Source: Paraburkholderia sp. CNPSo 3272 (lineage in GTDB: Bacteria; Pseudomonadota; Gammaproteobacteria; Burkholderiales; Burkholderiaceae). Taken from it: a stretch of DNA of 64,000 bases. The DNA lies in assembly GCF_024206495.1 (NCBI RefSeq), contig NZ_JAMBPQ010000032.1, forward strand, positions 16,564 through 80,563. The letters are read 5' to 3'. Shown piece by piece: positions 1 through 9,442 of the stretch (positions are counted from its first letter, which is position 1; each line of letters starts with the position of its first letter). A program made the translations under genes and the position numbers. The notes beneath the pieces were generated by a model. That model searched no databases. It saw nothing but the letters and a program-made list of their open reading frames with translations, and was not told the DNA's origin.

Positions 1-338
1 TCGTGACCGCCGCACTCGCCGCGCGCCGCCACAACCGCAACTGGCTGACCGAACGCGCGGCCAACGGCACGACGCTCGCCAATGCGCTCGACTGGCTCAC
101 GCCCTATGCGCTCGGCCAGAAAACGCACGAGGAATTCGTGCATTCGAACGTACCGTTCGACGCAAAGCGGCGCGAAGCGGGCCTGCCGGGCTACACCGGC
201 CAGTGGGACCCGAAAAACGCCGCCGAACTATTTCACCTCGCGGCGCGACTCGACGGCCGCTTTGCGCCAGTCGCGCTGAAACTCGCGCCCACGCCACCCG
301 CGTGGCTCGCCGTCTGTCTGCCGTTGCCCGCGCGGTAA
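1..338 (+). CDS. Alginate lyase family protein, C-terminal fragment (5' end outside window)
   Basis: The frame is open from the left edge and stops with TAA at 336-338, so only about 111 C-terminal residues are visible. The stretch NALDWLTPYALGQKTHEEF followed by a Trp/Lys/Asn/Ala-rich helix resembles the C-terminal part of periplasmic alginate lyase (AlgL-like) proteins, which cleave uronic acid polymers by beta-elimination. The catalytic residues of that family lie further upstream and cannot be checked. It is followed by sdaA after about 95 bases, with no obvious functional link. The family assignment comes from remembered resemblance of the tail; another alpha/alpha-toroid lyase is possible. 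Confidence 0.6.
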   Translation, partial: VTAALAARRHNRNWLTERAANGTTLANALDWLTPYALGQKTHEEFVHSNVPFDAKRREAGLPGYTGQWDPKNAAELFHLAARLDGRFAPVALKLAPTPPAWLAVCLPLPAR

Positions 339-434
339 AACGCGCGCGGGTTGCGGCGGCGGCACGGAAATAACGATGCCGCGGAACGCGCCGCATCCCT
401 ACAAACCAACGTCAGACAAGCAGGAGCAGTACCC

Positions 435-1823
<1,389 letters not shown>

Positions 1824-1897
1824 TTCGTTGAAGCGCTGTCGCCTTGCCTGAAGCATCCGAACGTAATCACGTAACGATTGAAGGAGACTTGACCGTC

Positions 1898-3616
1898 ATG
1901 CAGCAGCCGAACGCATCCGCCACCACCGAAGCCACTACCACCGGGGCTCGCCTCGTCGTCGATGCGCTCGTCGCCAATGGCGTCGAGCGCGTGTTCTGCG
2001 TACCGGGCGAGAGCTATCTTGCGGTGCTCGATTCGTTGTCCGACGAAACCGCAAAGATCGAAACCGTGGTGTGCCGTCACGAGGCAGCGGCGGCGAACAT
2101 GGCGGAAGCGATCGGCAAGCTCACGGGCAGGCCCGGCATCGCGCTCGTCACGCGCGGGCCGGGCGCCACGCACGCCTCGATTGGCGTGCACACGGCGTTT
2201 CAGGACTCCACGCCGATGATCCTCCTGATCGGCCAGGTCGCCCGCGAGCAGATGGACCGCGAGGCGTTCCAGGAAATCGACTATCGACGCATGTTCGGCC
2301 AGATGGCGAAGTGGGTCGCGCAGATCGACGACGCGCGCCGCGTGCCCGAATACCTGAGCCACGCGTTCCATGTCGCGATGTCGGGACGGCCGGGCCCGGT
2401 CGTGCTCGCGCTGCCCGAAGACATGCTGAGCGGCGCGATTCCCGCGTCCGAAGCGCAGCCCATCGCACCGAGCGCGCAGCGCGTGCAGGCGTCGCCTTCC
2501 GCCGCGCAGATGGAACGCGTGCGCGAACTGCTCGCGGGCGCGAAAAAGCCGTTCGTGATCGCGGGCGGCCATGGCTGGAACCCGCAGGCTTGTGCGGACT
2601 TCCAGCGCTTCGTCGAGAACTGGCAATTGCCCGTCGGCCTCGCGTTCCGCTTTCAGGACACGCTCAACAACGATCACCCGAACTACGCGGGCGACGTGGG
2701 CCTCGGCATCAATCCGGCACTCGCGAAGCGCATCCGCGAAGCCGACGTGCTGCTCGCACTCGGTCCGCGTCTGGGCGAATCGACGACGGGCGGCTACACG
2801 CTCTTCGACATTCCCAAAACGAAGCAAACGCTCATTCACGTGCATCAGGGCGCGGAGGAACTCGGCCGCGTCTACGCAGCCGATCTGCCGATCGTCTCTG
2901 GCCTCGCGGAAATCGCCGCGCTGCTCGCGGAACTGCCCGCTCCCGCTCAACCCGCGTGGGGCGGCAGCGCCGCGCAAGCGCACGAGGCGTGGCACGCATG
3001 GCGCAAGCCGCTGCCGATGCCCGGCGACGTGCAGCTCGGCGAAGTCATGCAGCAACTGCGCGCACGCCTGCCCGACGACGCGATCGTCACGAACGGCGCG
3101 GGCAATTACGCAACGTGGCTGCATCGCCATTTCGCGTATCGCCACTTCCGTTCGCAGCTCGCGCCCACGAGCGGCGCGATGGGCTACGGCGTGCCCGCCG
3201 CAATCGCCGCGAAGTCGCAATACCCCTCGCGCACCGTGGTCGCGCTCGCGGGCGACGGCTGCTTCATGATGGCTTCGTCGGAACTCGCCACGGCGATGCA
3301 GTACGGCCTGAATGTCGTGTTCATCGTCGTGAACAACGCGCACTACGGCACGATCCGCATGCATCAGGAACGCCACTATCCGAACCGCGTGCACGGCACG
3401 CAGCTCACGAACCCCGACTTCGCAGCGTTTGCGCAGTCGTTCGGCGCGCACGGCGAAGTCGTCACGACCACGGCGCAATTCGCCCCCGCGCTCGAGCGTG
3501 CCCTCACGGCAGGCAAGCCCGCGCTGATCGAAATCCGTGTGACGAAGGAAGCGAGCACGCCTGCGGCCACGCTCGAACAGATTCGCGAAGCAGGCAGGAA
3601 AATGCGCGGAGAATGA
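1898..3616 (+). CDS. Thiamine pyrophosphate-dependent enzyme (acetolactate synthase-like)
   Basis: A 572-residue member of the acetolactate synthase/benzoylformate decarboxylase superfamily. The N-terminal PYR domain (about 12-180) has the catalytic glutamate Glu62 in CRHEAAAANM. A central Rossmann-like domain spans about 200-335. The C-terminal PP domain carries the Mg-ThDP motif from Gly452-Asp453-Gly454 to Asn479-Asn480. AAGGAG at 1881 fixes the ATG at 1898. It stands alone on the plus strand 74 bases after sdaA, possibly in one transcript, and ends before a strong shared terminator. No small regulatory subunit (IlvN) is adjacent, so a biosynthetic acetolactate synthase is unlikely. The true substrate is unknown; annotation should stop at 'thiamine pyrophosphate-binding protein'. 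Confidence 0.9.
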   Translation: MQQPNASATTEATTTGARLVVDALVANGVERVFCVPGESYLAVLDSLSDETAKIETVVCRHEAAAANMAEAIGKLTGRPGIALVTRGPGATHASIGVHTAFQDSTPMILLIGQVAREQMDREAFQEIDYRRMFGQMAKWVAQIDDARRVPEYLSHAFHVAMSGRPGPVVLALPEDMLSGAIPASEAQPIAPSAQRVQASPSAAQMERVRELLAGAKKPFVIAGGHGWNPQACADFQRFVENWQLPVGLAFRFQDTLNNDHPNYAGDVGLGINPALAKRIREADVLLALGPRLGESTTGGYTLFDIPKTKQTLIHVHQGAEELGRVYAADLPIVSGLAEIAALLAELPAPAQPAWGGSAAQAHEAWHAWRKPLPMPGDVQLGEVMQQLRARLPDDAIVTNGAGNYATWLHRHFAYRHFRSQLAPTSGAMGYGVPAAIAAKSQYPSRTVVALAGDGCFMMASSELATAMQYGLNVVFIVVNNAHYGTIRMHQERHYPNRVHGTQLTNPDFAAFAQSFGAHGEVVTTTAQFAPALERALTAGKPALIEIRVTKEASTPAATLEQIREAGRKMRGE

Positions 3617-3679
3617 CTGAAAAGGAATCCTGAATAAGCTCACCTGTCGCGCTGGACGAGCAGCAGCGAGCGCACAAAC

Positions 3680-3716
3680 AAAAGCCCCGCAGATCTTTCG
3701 ATCCTGCGGGGCTTTT
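3680..3716. terminator. Bidirectional rho-independent terminator
   Basis: The arm AAAAGCCCCGCAGATC pairs with GATCCTGCGGGGCTTTT (one bulged C) around a TTTC loop, with A and T runs on both sides. It lies between the convergent ends of the thiamine-diphosphate enzyme gene (3616) and the binding-protein gene (3740) and can serve both. Confidence 0.9.
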
Positions 3717-3739
3717 GACTTCAGCTAAAGCTCAGGCGC

Positions 3740-4888
3740 TTACTTGCCGCCCACGCTTTGCAGCGTCGTCCACTTGCCGTCGACAACCTTGTACAGCGTG
3801 ATGCCGCCGTTCTTCAGGTCGCCGCGCGTGTCGTACGCGAGGTCCGACGTCGTGACTGCCGGCATGCTGGTCTTCGCGAGGAACGGCAGGTACTTCGCCG
3901 GATCCGTCGAGTTGGCCTTCTTCATCGCGTCGAACATCGCCATGGCGCCGTCGTAGGCGTACGGCGAGTACGTCTGCACGTCTTCGCCGAAGCGCTTCTT
4001 GTACTTCGTGACGTAGTCCTTGCCACCCGGCATCTGGTCGAGCGGCAGGCCGGCGAGCGATGCCACCGTGCCGTTCGCTGCGTCGCCCGCGATTTGCAGG
4101 AAGGTCGGCGTGTGAACCATTTCGCCGCCCATCAGCGGGGCCTTGATGCCCAGCGACTTCATCTGCTTGACCATCGGTGCCGCTTGCGAGTCCGCGCCGC
4201 CGAAGTAGACGAGGTCGGGGTTCATCGCCTTCGCCTTCGTCAGGACCGACTTGAAGTCGACGGCCTTGTCGTTGGTGTATTCACGGTCGATGATGTTGCC
4301 GCCCGCAGCCTTCGCAGCCTTCGAGAACTCGTCGGCGAGACCCTGGCCGTACGCCGTGCGGTCGTCGATCACGACGATCTTCTTCAAGCCGAGGTTCTTC
4401 ACTGCGAACGTGCCTGCGACCGAACCCTGCTGCGTGTCCGAGGTCATCATGCGGAACGTCGTCTTGAAGCCTTGCTGCGTGTACTCAGGCGCCGTCGCCA
4501 TGGCGATCTGCGGGATGCCTGCGTTCGCGTAGATACGCGAAGCCGGGATCGTCGTGCCCGAGTTGAAGTGACCGAGCATGCCCTTGATGCCGTCGTCGAC
4601 GAGCTTCTGCGCGACCGTCGTGCCCGTGCGCGGGTCGGCCTGATCGTCGGCCGAGTCGAGCACGAAGTGAACCGGCTTGCCGCCGATCACGGGCTTCGTC
4701 GCGTTGATGTCTTCGACTGCGAGCGTGATGCCGTTCTGGAAGTCCTTGCCGTAGTGCGCCTGCGCGCCCGTCATCGGACCGGCGAAACCGATCTTCACGT
4801 CTTCGGCTTGTTGTGCCTGCGCAGTCCCCGCCAGCGACAGGGCGGCAACAAGCGTTGCGCCTGCCAGCTGCTTCATCGTGTGTTGCAT
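3740..4888 (-). CDS. Branched-chain amino acid-type ABC transporter substrate-binding protein
   Basis: A periplasmic binding protein of the Leu/Ile/Val type I fold, 382 residues. The first 26 residues form a classical signal peptide ending at AQA. The mature part opens with EDVKIGFAGPMTGAQAHYGKD, the family's ligand-lobe start, and FAVKNLGLKKIVVIDDRTAYGQG is the usual second-domain entry. AAGGAG five bases before the ATG supports 4888 over the ATG at 4876. It follows putA on the same strand after 96 bases and has no permease or ATPase beside it, so it must share a transporter encoded elsewhere or act as an orphan receptor. Proximity to putA makes proline or a related amino acid a reasonable ligand guess, but nothing in the sequence proves it. 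Confidence 0.92.
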   Translation of the reverse strand: MQHTMKQLAGATLVAALSLAGTAQAQQAEDVKIGFAGPMTGAQAHYGKDFQNGITLAVEDINATKPVIGGKPVHFVLDSADDQADPRTGTTVAQKLVDDGIKGMLGHFNSGTTIPASRIYANAGIPQIAMATAPEYTQQGFKTTFRMMTSDTQQGSVAGTFAVKNLGLKKIVVIDDRTAYGQGLADEFSKAAKAAGGNIIDREYTNDKAVDFKSVLTKAKAMNPDLVYFGGADSQAAPMVKQMKSLGIKAPLMGGEMVHTPTFLQIAGDAANGTVASLAGLPLDQMPGGKDYVTKYKKRFGEDVQTYSPYAYDGAMAMFDAMKKANSTDPAKYLPFLAKTSMPAVTTSDLAYDTRGDLKNGGITLYKVVDGKWTTLQSVGGK

Positions 4889-4984
4889 TGCTTCTCCTTG
4901 GTACCAGGTATCGAACGAGCGGCTTCGGATTCAATGCGCCTTGCCGCTTCCTTGTCTTGAGACGACCGACAGTATGGCTGGTGC

Positions 4985-7900
4985 TTAACCGATCGTCATC
5001 AAATTTGCATTACCGCCTGCTGCTGCCGTATTCACGCTGACCGAACGTTCCGCGAGCAGCCGTTCGAGAGCGTAATCTTCATCGCCGTTGGCGAGCGCGT
5101 GCGCCGCCACGCCCTGCACCGAGACGATCGGGCCAGGACGTTTGGCCACTTCCTTCACGAGTGCGAGCAGCTCGTCGCTGTCGCCTTCGAAGAGGACTGC
5201 ATCGAAGTCGGCATCCGCCGTCTTCTTGATCGCTACGTGCGCCTTCAGTGCCGCCGGCAATGCGCTCACGAGCGCTTCGCCCGCTGCGCCCTGGAACAGC
5301 GCGCGGTTGCCCGTTGCGAGCGCAACGGCGAGTTGCGCGCGGGCGCCCGTGGCCGTCGACGGCACGCACAGCACCGTGCCGCGCGCCGAAAGCGTGTAGG
5401 TGTTGCGCTCGCCCGTCGGGCCCGGCAGAACCGCCGTGGCGCCCGCGAGCACGTATTCGAGGTAGCCGTCGCAGCGTGCCGCGAGCGCGGGCTCGCGCTC
5501 GGCGATGAGCCAGTCGCGCAGCGTCGTGAGCGCGGCCTGTGCCGATTGCGGCGCGCCGTTGCCTTCAGCAACTTGCGGCGCATCGACGACGAGCACATCG
5601 GCGAGCGACTTCGGCAGACCAGCCGGACGCTTCGCGAGCAGACGCGAAAGATACAGCGCGCCACCCGCCTTCGGGCCTGTGCCCGAGAGACCTTCGCCGC
5701 CGAACGGCTGCACGCCCACCACCGCACCGATCACGTTGCGGTTCACGTAGATGTTGCCCACGTGCGCGCGGCCGATCACGTGTGCGATCGTTTCGTCGAT
5801 ACGCGTGTGAATGCCGAGCGTGAGGCCGTAGCCCGTTGCGCGGATCTGCTCGAGCAGCTTGTCGAGCTGGCTGCGGCGATAGCGCACCACGTGCAGCACC
5901 GGGCCGAACACTTCGCGCTTGAGTTCGTCGAGGCTGTCGAGCTCGATGAGCGTGGGCGGCACGAACGTGCCTTGCGCGCAGGTGTCGGGCGTCGGCATCT
6001 GCTGGACCTTGCGGCCCTTTTCGCGCATGCCTGCCACGTGCGTATCGATACCGCGCTTCGCGTCGATGTCGATCACGGGGCCGACGTCGGTCGAGAGGCG
6101 GTCGGGATTGCCCACCGCGAGTTCCTTCATCGCCCCCGAGAGCATTTCGAGCGTGCGGTCCGCCACGTCGTCCTGCAGGCACAGCACGCGCAGCGCGGAA
6201 CAACGCTGGCCAGCCGAGTCGAACGCGCTTTGCAGCACGTCGGCCACGACCTGCTCCGCGAGTGCCGACGAATCGACGATCATCGCGTTCTGGCCGCCGG
6301 TTTCGGCGATCAGCGGAATCGGGCGGCCTTCGGAGTCGAGGCGCTCGGACAGCGTCTTGTTGATGAGGCGCGCGACTTCGGTCGAGCCCGTGAACATCAC
6401 GGCACGCGTGCGGTGATCGGCGACGAGCGCCGCGCCCACCGTTTCGCCGTTGCCCGGCAGCAGTTGCACCGCGCCCGCCGGCACGCCGGCTTCGCGCAGG
6501 ATGCGCACGGCTTGCGCGGCGATCAGCGGCGTTTGTTCAGCGGGCTTCGCGAGCACCGTGTTGCCGGCTGCGAGCGCCGCGGCCACCTGGCCCATGAAGA
6601 TCGCGAGCGGGAAGTTCCACGGGCTGATACACACGACCGGGCCGAGCGGGCGATGCGTGTCGTTCGAGAACTCTTCGCGGATCTGCGTGGAGTAGTAGCG
6701 CAGGAAGTCGATGGCTTCGCGGATTTCGGCCACGGCGTTCGGCAGCGACTTGCCCGCTTCACGCACGATCAGGCCCATCAGCGTATGCATTTGCGCTTCG
6801 AGCAGATCGGCGGCGCGTGCGAGGCAATCGGCGCGCGCTTCGACGGGCGTGGCCTGCCAGATCGGCGCGGCGGCCACGGCGTGCGAGAGCGCGGCGCTCA
6901 CGTGCTCGCTCGTCGCTTCCGCTACGGTGCCGACGAGATCGCGATGATCGGCGGGGTTGCGCACGTCGCGTGCGGCGCTGTCTGCGATATCGCTGTCCCC
7001 GAGCATCGGCGCGGCGCGCCACGGATGATGCGCGCTCGCCAGCAGCGCCGACGAGAGCGACGCGAGACGATGCTCGTTCGACAGATCGAGCCCCATCGAA
7101 TTGAAGCGCTCGTTGCCATACAGCTCGCGCGGCAGCGGAATCTTCGCGTGCGGTGCGCCGAGCGGCACGACCTTCGCGGCGTCGTCGATGGGGTTCGTGA
7201 CTAGTTCGGCGACCGGCACGGAGGCATCGGCGATGCGGTTCACGAACGACGTGTTCGCGCCGTTTTCGAGCAGACGCCGCACGAGATACGCGAGCAGCGT
7301 TTCATGCGTGCCGACCGGCGCGTAGACGCGGCACGGACGGTTGAGCTTGCCCTGCGAGAGCGGGCCCGTGACTTCTTCGTACAGCGGCTCGCCCATGCCG
7401 TGCAGGCACTGGAATTCGTACTGGCCGGGATAGTAGTTCTGGCCCGCGAGGTGATAGATCGCCGAGAGGGTGTACGCGTTGTGTGTGGCGAACTGCGGAT
7501 ACACGGCATCCGGCGCGCCGAGCAGCTTCTTCGCGCAGGCGAGGTACGATACATCCGTGTAGATCTTGCGCGTGTACACGGGGTAGCCTTCGAGGCCATC
7601 CACCTGGGCGCGCTTGATTTCCGTATCCCAGTACGCGCCCTTCACGAGGCGCACCATGATGCGGTGACGGCTGCGACGCGCGAGATCGACGATGTAGTCG
7701 ATCACGAACGGGCAGCGCTTCTGGTAAGCCTGCACCACGAAGCCAATGCCGTTCCAGCCCGCGAGTTCCGGATCGAAACACAGCGCTTCGAGCAGGTCGA
7801 GCGAGATTTCGAGGCGATCGGCTTCTTCGGCGTCGATATTGAGGCCGATGTCATAGCGGCGAGCGAGCACGGCGAGTGCGCGCACGCGCGGCAGCAGTTC

Positions 7901-8929
7901 GCCCATCGTGCGTTCCTGCTGCGCGCGCGAGTAGCGCGGGTGCAGCGCGGAGAGCTTGATCGAGATGCCAGGGCCTTCGTAGATGCCGCGGCCGCCGGCG
8001 GCCTTGCCGATGGCGTGGATCGCCTGCTCGTACGATGCGTAGTAGCGCTGGGCATCGGCTTCCGTCGTCGCGGCTTCGCCGAGCATGTCGTACGAGTAGC
8101 GGAAACCGCGCGCTTCGAACTTGCGGCTGTTGGCGAGCGCCTCGGAGATGTTCTCGCCCGTGACGAACTGCTCGCCCATCAGGCGCATGGCCATGTCCAC
8201 GCCCTTGCGGATCAGCGGCTCGCCGCCCTTGCCGATCATGCGCGTGAGCGCCGACGAGAGACCGGTTTCGCTGTTCGTCGTGACGAGCTTGCCGGTGATC
8301 ATGAGGCCCCAGGTCGCGGCGTTCACGAACAGCGACGGCGCGTGGCCCACGTGCGACTTCCAGTCGCCCTTGCTGATCTTGTCGCGGATGAGCGCGTCGC
8401 GCGTGGCGCGGTCGGGAATGCGCAGCAGCGCTTCGGCGAGGCACATCAGCGCCACGCCTTCCTGGCTCGACAGCGAAAACTCGTGGATCAGGCCTTCCAC
8501 GCCGCCGCCGGTGCCCTTCGCGCGCAGCGTTTCGACGAGCTTCGTGGCGAGCTTCGTCACGTCGCCCGTGAGGTTGGCGGGCAGGCGCGCTTCGCCGATA
8601 AGGAACGGCACGCACTCCGGCTCGGGGCGGCGGTACGCGGCCGTAATGGCCGCGCGCAGCACCGACTGCGGTTGGACGTTCTGCGCGAATTCGAGAAACG
8701 GATGCGACGCCGCGTCGTCGTCGTCAGCGGTAGCACCTTCGGCGAGATCGGTCGCACCGACATGACCGTTGAGTTCGGGAGGCAGCTGGCCGTGCTCGAT
8801 TTTCTCGAGGTAGGCAAAGATGGCTTGCTTGATGAGCCAGTGCGGCGTGCGCTCGAGCCGCGTGGCGGCGTCCTTGAGGCGGGAGCGGAGGAGATCGTCG
8901 ACTTTGACGCCAAGTGTGGTGCTAGCCAT
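4985..8929 (-). CDS. putA: Trifunctional PutA: transcriptional repressor, proline dehydrogenase, glutamate-semialdehyde dehydrogenase
   Basis: Oxidises proline to glutamate in two steps (FAD-dependent proline dehydrogenase, then NAD-dependent P5C dehydrogenase) at the inner membrane. The 1314 residues start with a ribbon-helix-helix segment (TTLGVKVDDLLRSRLKDAAT), the DNA-binding domain of self-regulating PutA proteins. The dehydrogenase barrel covers roughly 180-520, including MVRLVKGAYWDTEIKRAQ. The aldehyde dehydrogenase part has Glu876 (ETGGQNA) and catalytic Cys910 (SAGQRCSALR). A C-terminal extension follows. AAGGA precedes the ATG at 8929; the frame is open further upstream but loses family similarity there. 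An inverted repeat containing GTTGCA lies 75-105 bases upstream and is a likely autoregulatory operator. Confidence 0.97.
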   Translation of the reverse strand: MASTTLGVKVDDLLRSRLKDAATRLERTPHWLIKQAIFAYLEKIEHGQLPPELNGHVGATDLAEGATADDDDAASHPFLEFAQNVQPQSVLRAAITAAYRRPEPECVPFLIGEARLPANLTGDVTKLATKLVETLRAKGTGGGVEGLIHEFSLSSQEGVALMCLAEALLRIPDRATRDALIRDKISKGDWKSHVGHAPSLFVNAATWGLMITGKLVTTNSETGLSSALTRMIGKGGEPLIRKGVDMAMRLMGEQFVTGENISEALANSRKFEARGFRYSYDMLGEAATTEADAQRYYASYEQAIHAIGKAAGGRGIYEGPGISIKLSALHPRYSRAQQERTMGELLPRVRALAVLARRYDIGLNIDAEEADRLEISLDLLEALCFDPELAGWNGIGFVVQAYQKRCPFVIDYIVDLARRSRHRIMVRLVKGAYWDTEIKRAQVDGLEGYPVYTRKIYTDVSYLACAKKLLGAPDAVYPQFATHNAYTLSAIYHLAGQNYYPGQYEFQCLHGMGEPLYEEVTGPLSQGKLNRPCRVYAPVGTHETLLAYLVRRLLENGANTSFVNRIADASVPVAELVTNPIDDAAKVVPLGAPHAKIPLPRELYGNERFNSMGLDLSNEHRLASLSSALLASAHHPWRAAPMLGDSDIADSAARDVRNPADHRDLVGTVAEATSEHVSAALSHAVAAAPIWQATPVEARADCLARAADLLEAQMHTLMGLIVREAGKSLPNAVAEIREAIDFLRYYSTQIREEFSNDTHRPLGPVVCISPWNFPLAIFMGQVAAALAAGNTVLAKPAEQTPLIAAQAVRILREAGVPAGAVQLLPGNGETVGAALVADHRTRAVMFTGSTEVARLINKTLSERLDSEGRPIPLIAETGGQNAMIVDSSALAEQVVADVLQSAFDSAGQRCSALRVLCLQDDVADRTLEMLSGAMKELAVGNPDRLSTDVGPVIDIDAKRGIDTHVAGMREKGRKVQQMPTPDTCAQGTFVPPTLIELDSLDELKREVFGPVLHVVRYRRSQLDKLLEQIRATGYGLTLGIHTRIDETIAHVIGRAHVGNIYVNRNVIGAVVGVQPFGGEGLSGTGPKAGGALYLSRLLAKRPAGLPKSLADVLVVDAPQVAEGNGAPQSAQAALTTLRDWLIAEREPALAARCDGYLEYVLAGATAVLPGPTGERNTYTLSARGTVLCVPSTATGARAQLAVALATGNRALFQGAAGEALVSALPAALKAHVAIKKTADADFDAVLFEGDSDELLALVKEVAKRPGPIVSVQGVAAHALANGDEDYALERLLAERSVSVNTAAAGGNANLMTIG

Positions 8930-9004
8930 GTTTCCTTCGTAGGCCGGCAGACCCCCACCGGCGGTGACCAAAAAGTTGGCGAATCGTAACCCTACCAATA
9001 AAAA

Positions 9005-9035
9005 GGTGCAACCACACTGTCGAAATGGTTGCACC
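9005..9035. promoter_or_regulatory. Inverted-repeat operator upstream of putA (probable PutA site)
   Basis: GGTGCAACCA at 9005-9014 and its exact reverse complement TGGTTGCACC at 9026-9035 are separated by 11 bases. Each arm contains GTTGCA/TGCAAC, the core that E. coli PutA recognises through its ribbon-helix-helix domain. The position, 75-105 bases upstream of a PutA that has this domain, fits autoregulation. Binding itself is inferred. Confidence 0.75.
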
Positions 9036-9219
9036 ACGATCGAGGCCTTGTGCAGCCTGGGTTTGCGGCCGATGTCCGCCCACCGGGCCGCGCGGGTCGC
9101 GCTCGGTATTTTCCCTGGCCCAACAACACGCTGGACAACCCTAATCGATTCCGCGGCCGTGCCGTTATACAAACAGAGCGGGGGTTGTTGATCACAAGAA
9201 AGTGCGTAGGGACCGGAAA

Positions 9220-9369
9220 ATGGAAAAGCTGCTGGTAATCGCAGGGATCTGGACGATGTGCGCCATGTGCGCCGTGCTGTTCATGCGCGGCGCGACCGCG
9301 CCGGATGAACGCCGCATGAGCTTGAAGCGCGCGGCGCGTAAGGAAGTGGCCGATACCATCGGCCAGTAA
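9220..9369 (+). CDS. Small single-pass membrane protein, unknown function
   Basis: A 49-codon frame starting ATG at 9220 and ending TAA at 9367-9369. Residues 3-22 form a hydrophobic helix (LLVIAGIWTMCAMCAVLFM) with two cysteines. A basic, soluble tail follows (RRMSLKRAARKEV). It sits divergent from putA and convergent with priA, and an 8-bp-stem hairpin at 9396-9423 follows it. The ribosome site is weak (GGGACCGG nine bases upstream). The clean topology (short N-terminus, one helix, positively charged C-terminus) argues for a real gene, but no family is recognised and coding status is not certain. Confidence 0.5.
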   Translation: MEKLLVIAGIWTMCAMCAVLFMRGATAPDERRMSLKRAARKEVADTIGQ

Positions 9370-9395
9370 GGAAGAAACGGGAAGTCGATGCCAGG

Positions 9396-9423
9396 TGGCC
9401 CCGCTGCTGCGGTGACGGGGCCA
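9396..9423. terminator. Hairpin between the small membrane gene and priA
   Basis: TGGCCCCG pairs exactly with CGGGGCCA around a 12-base loop. No T-run follows on either strand, so factor-independent termination would be weak. It lies between convergent genes. Confidence 0.4.
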
Positions 9424-9442
9424 TGTCGGCTGCTGTCCGCGG

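Noticed and set aside
7304..8989. A 561-codon plus-strand frame opposite putA.
   Set aside because: Antisense shadow of a conserved multidomain gene; no family resemblance.
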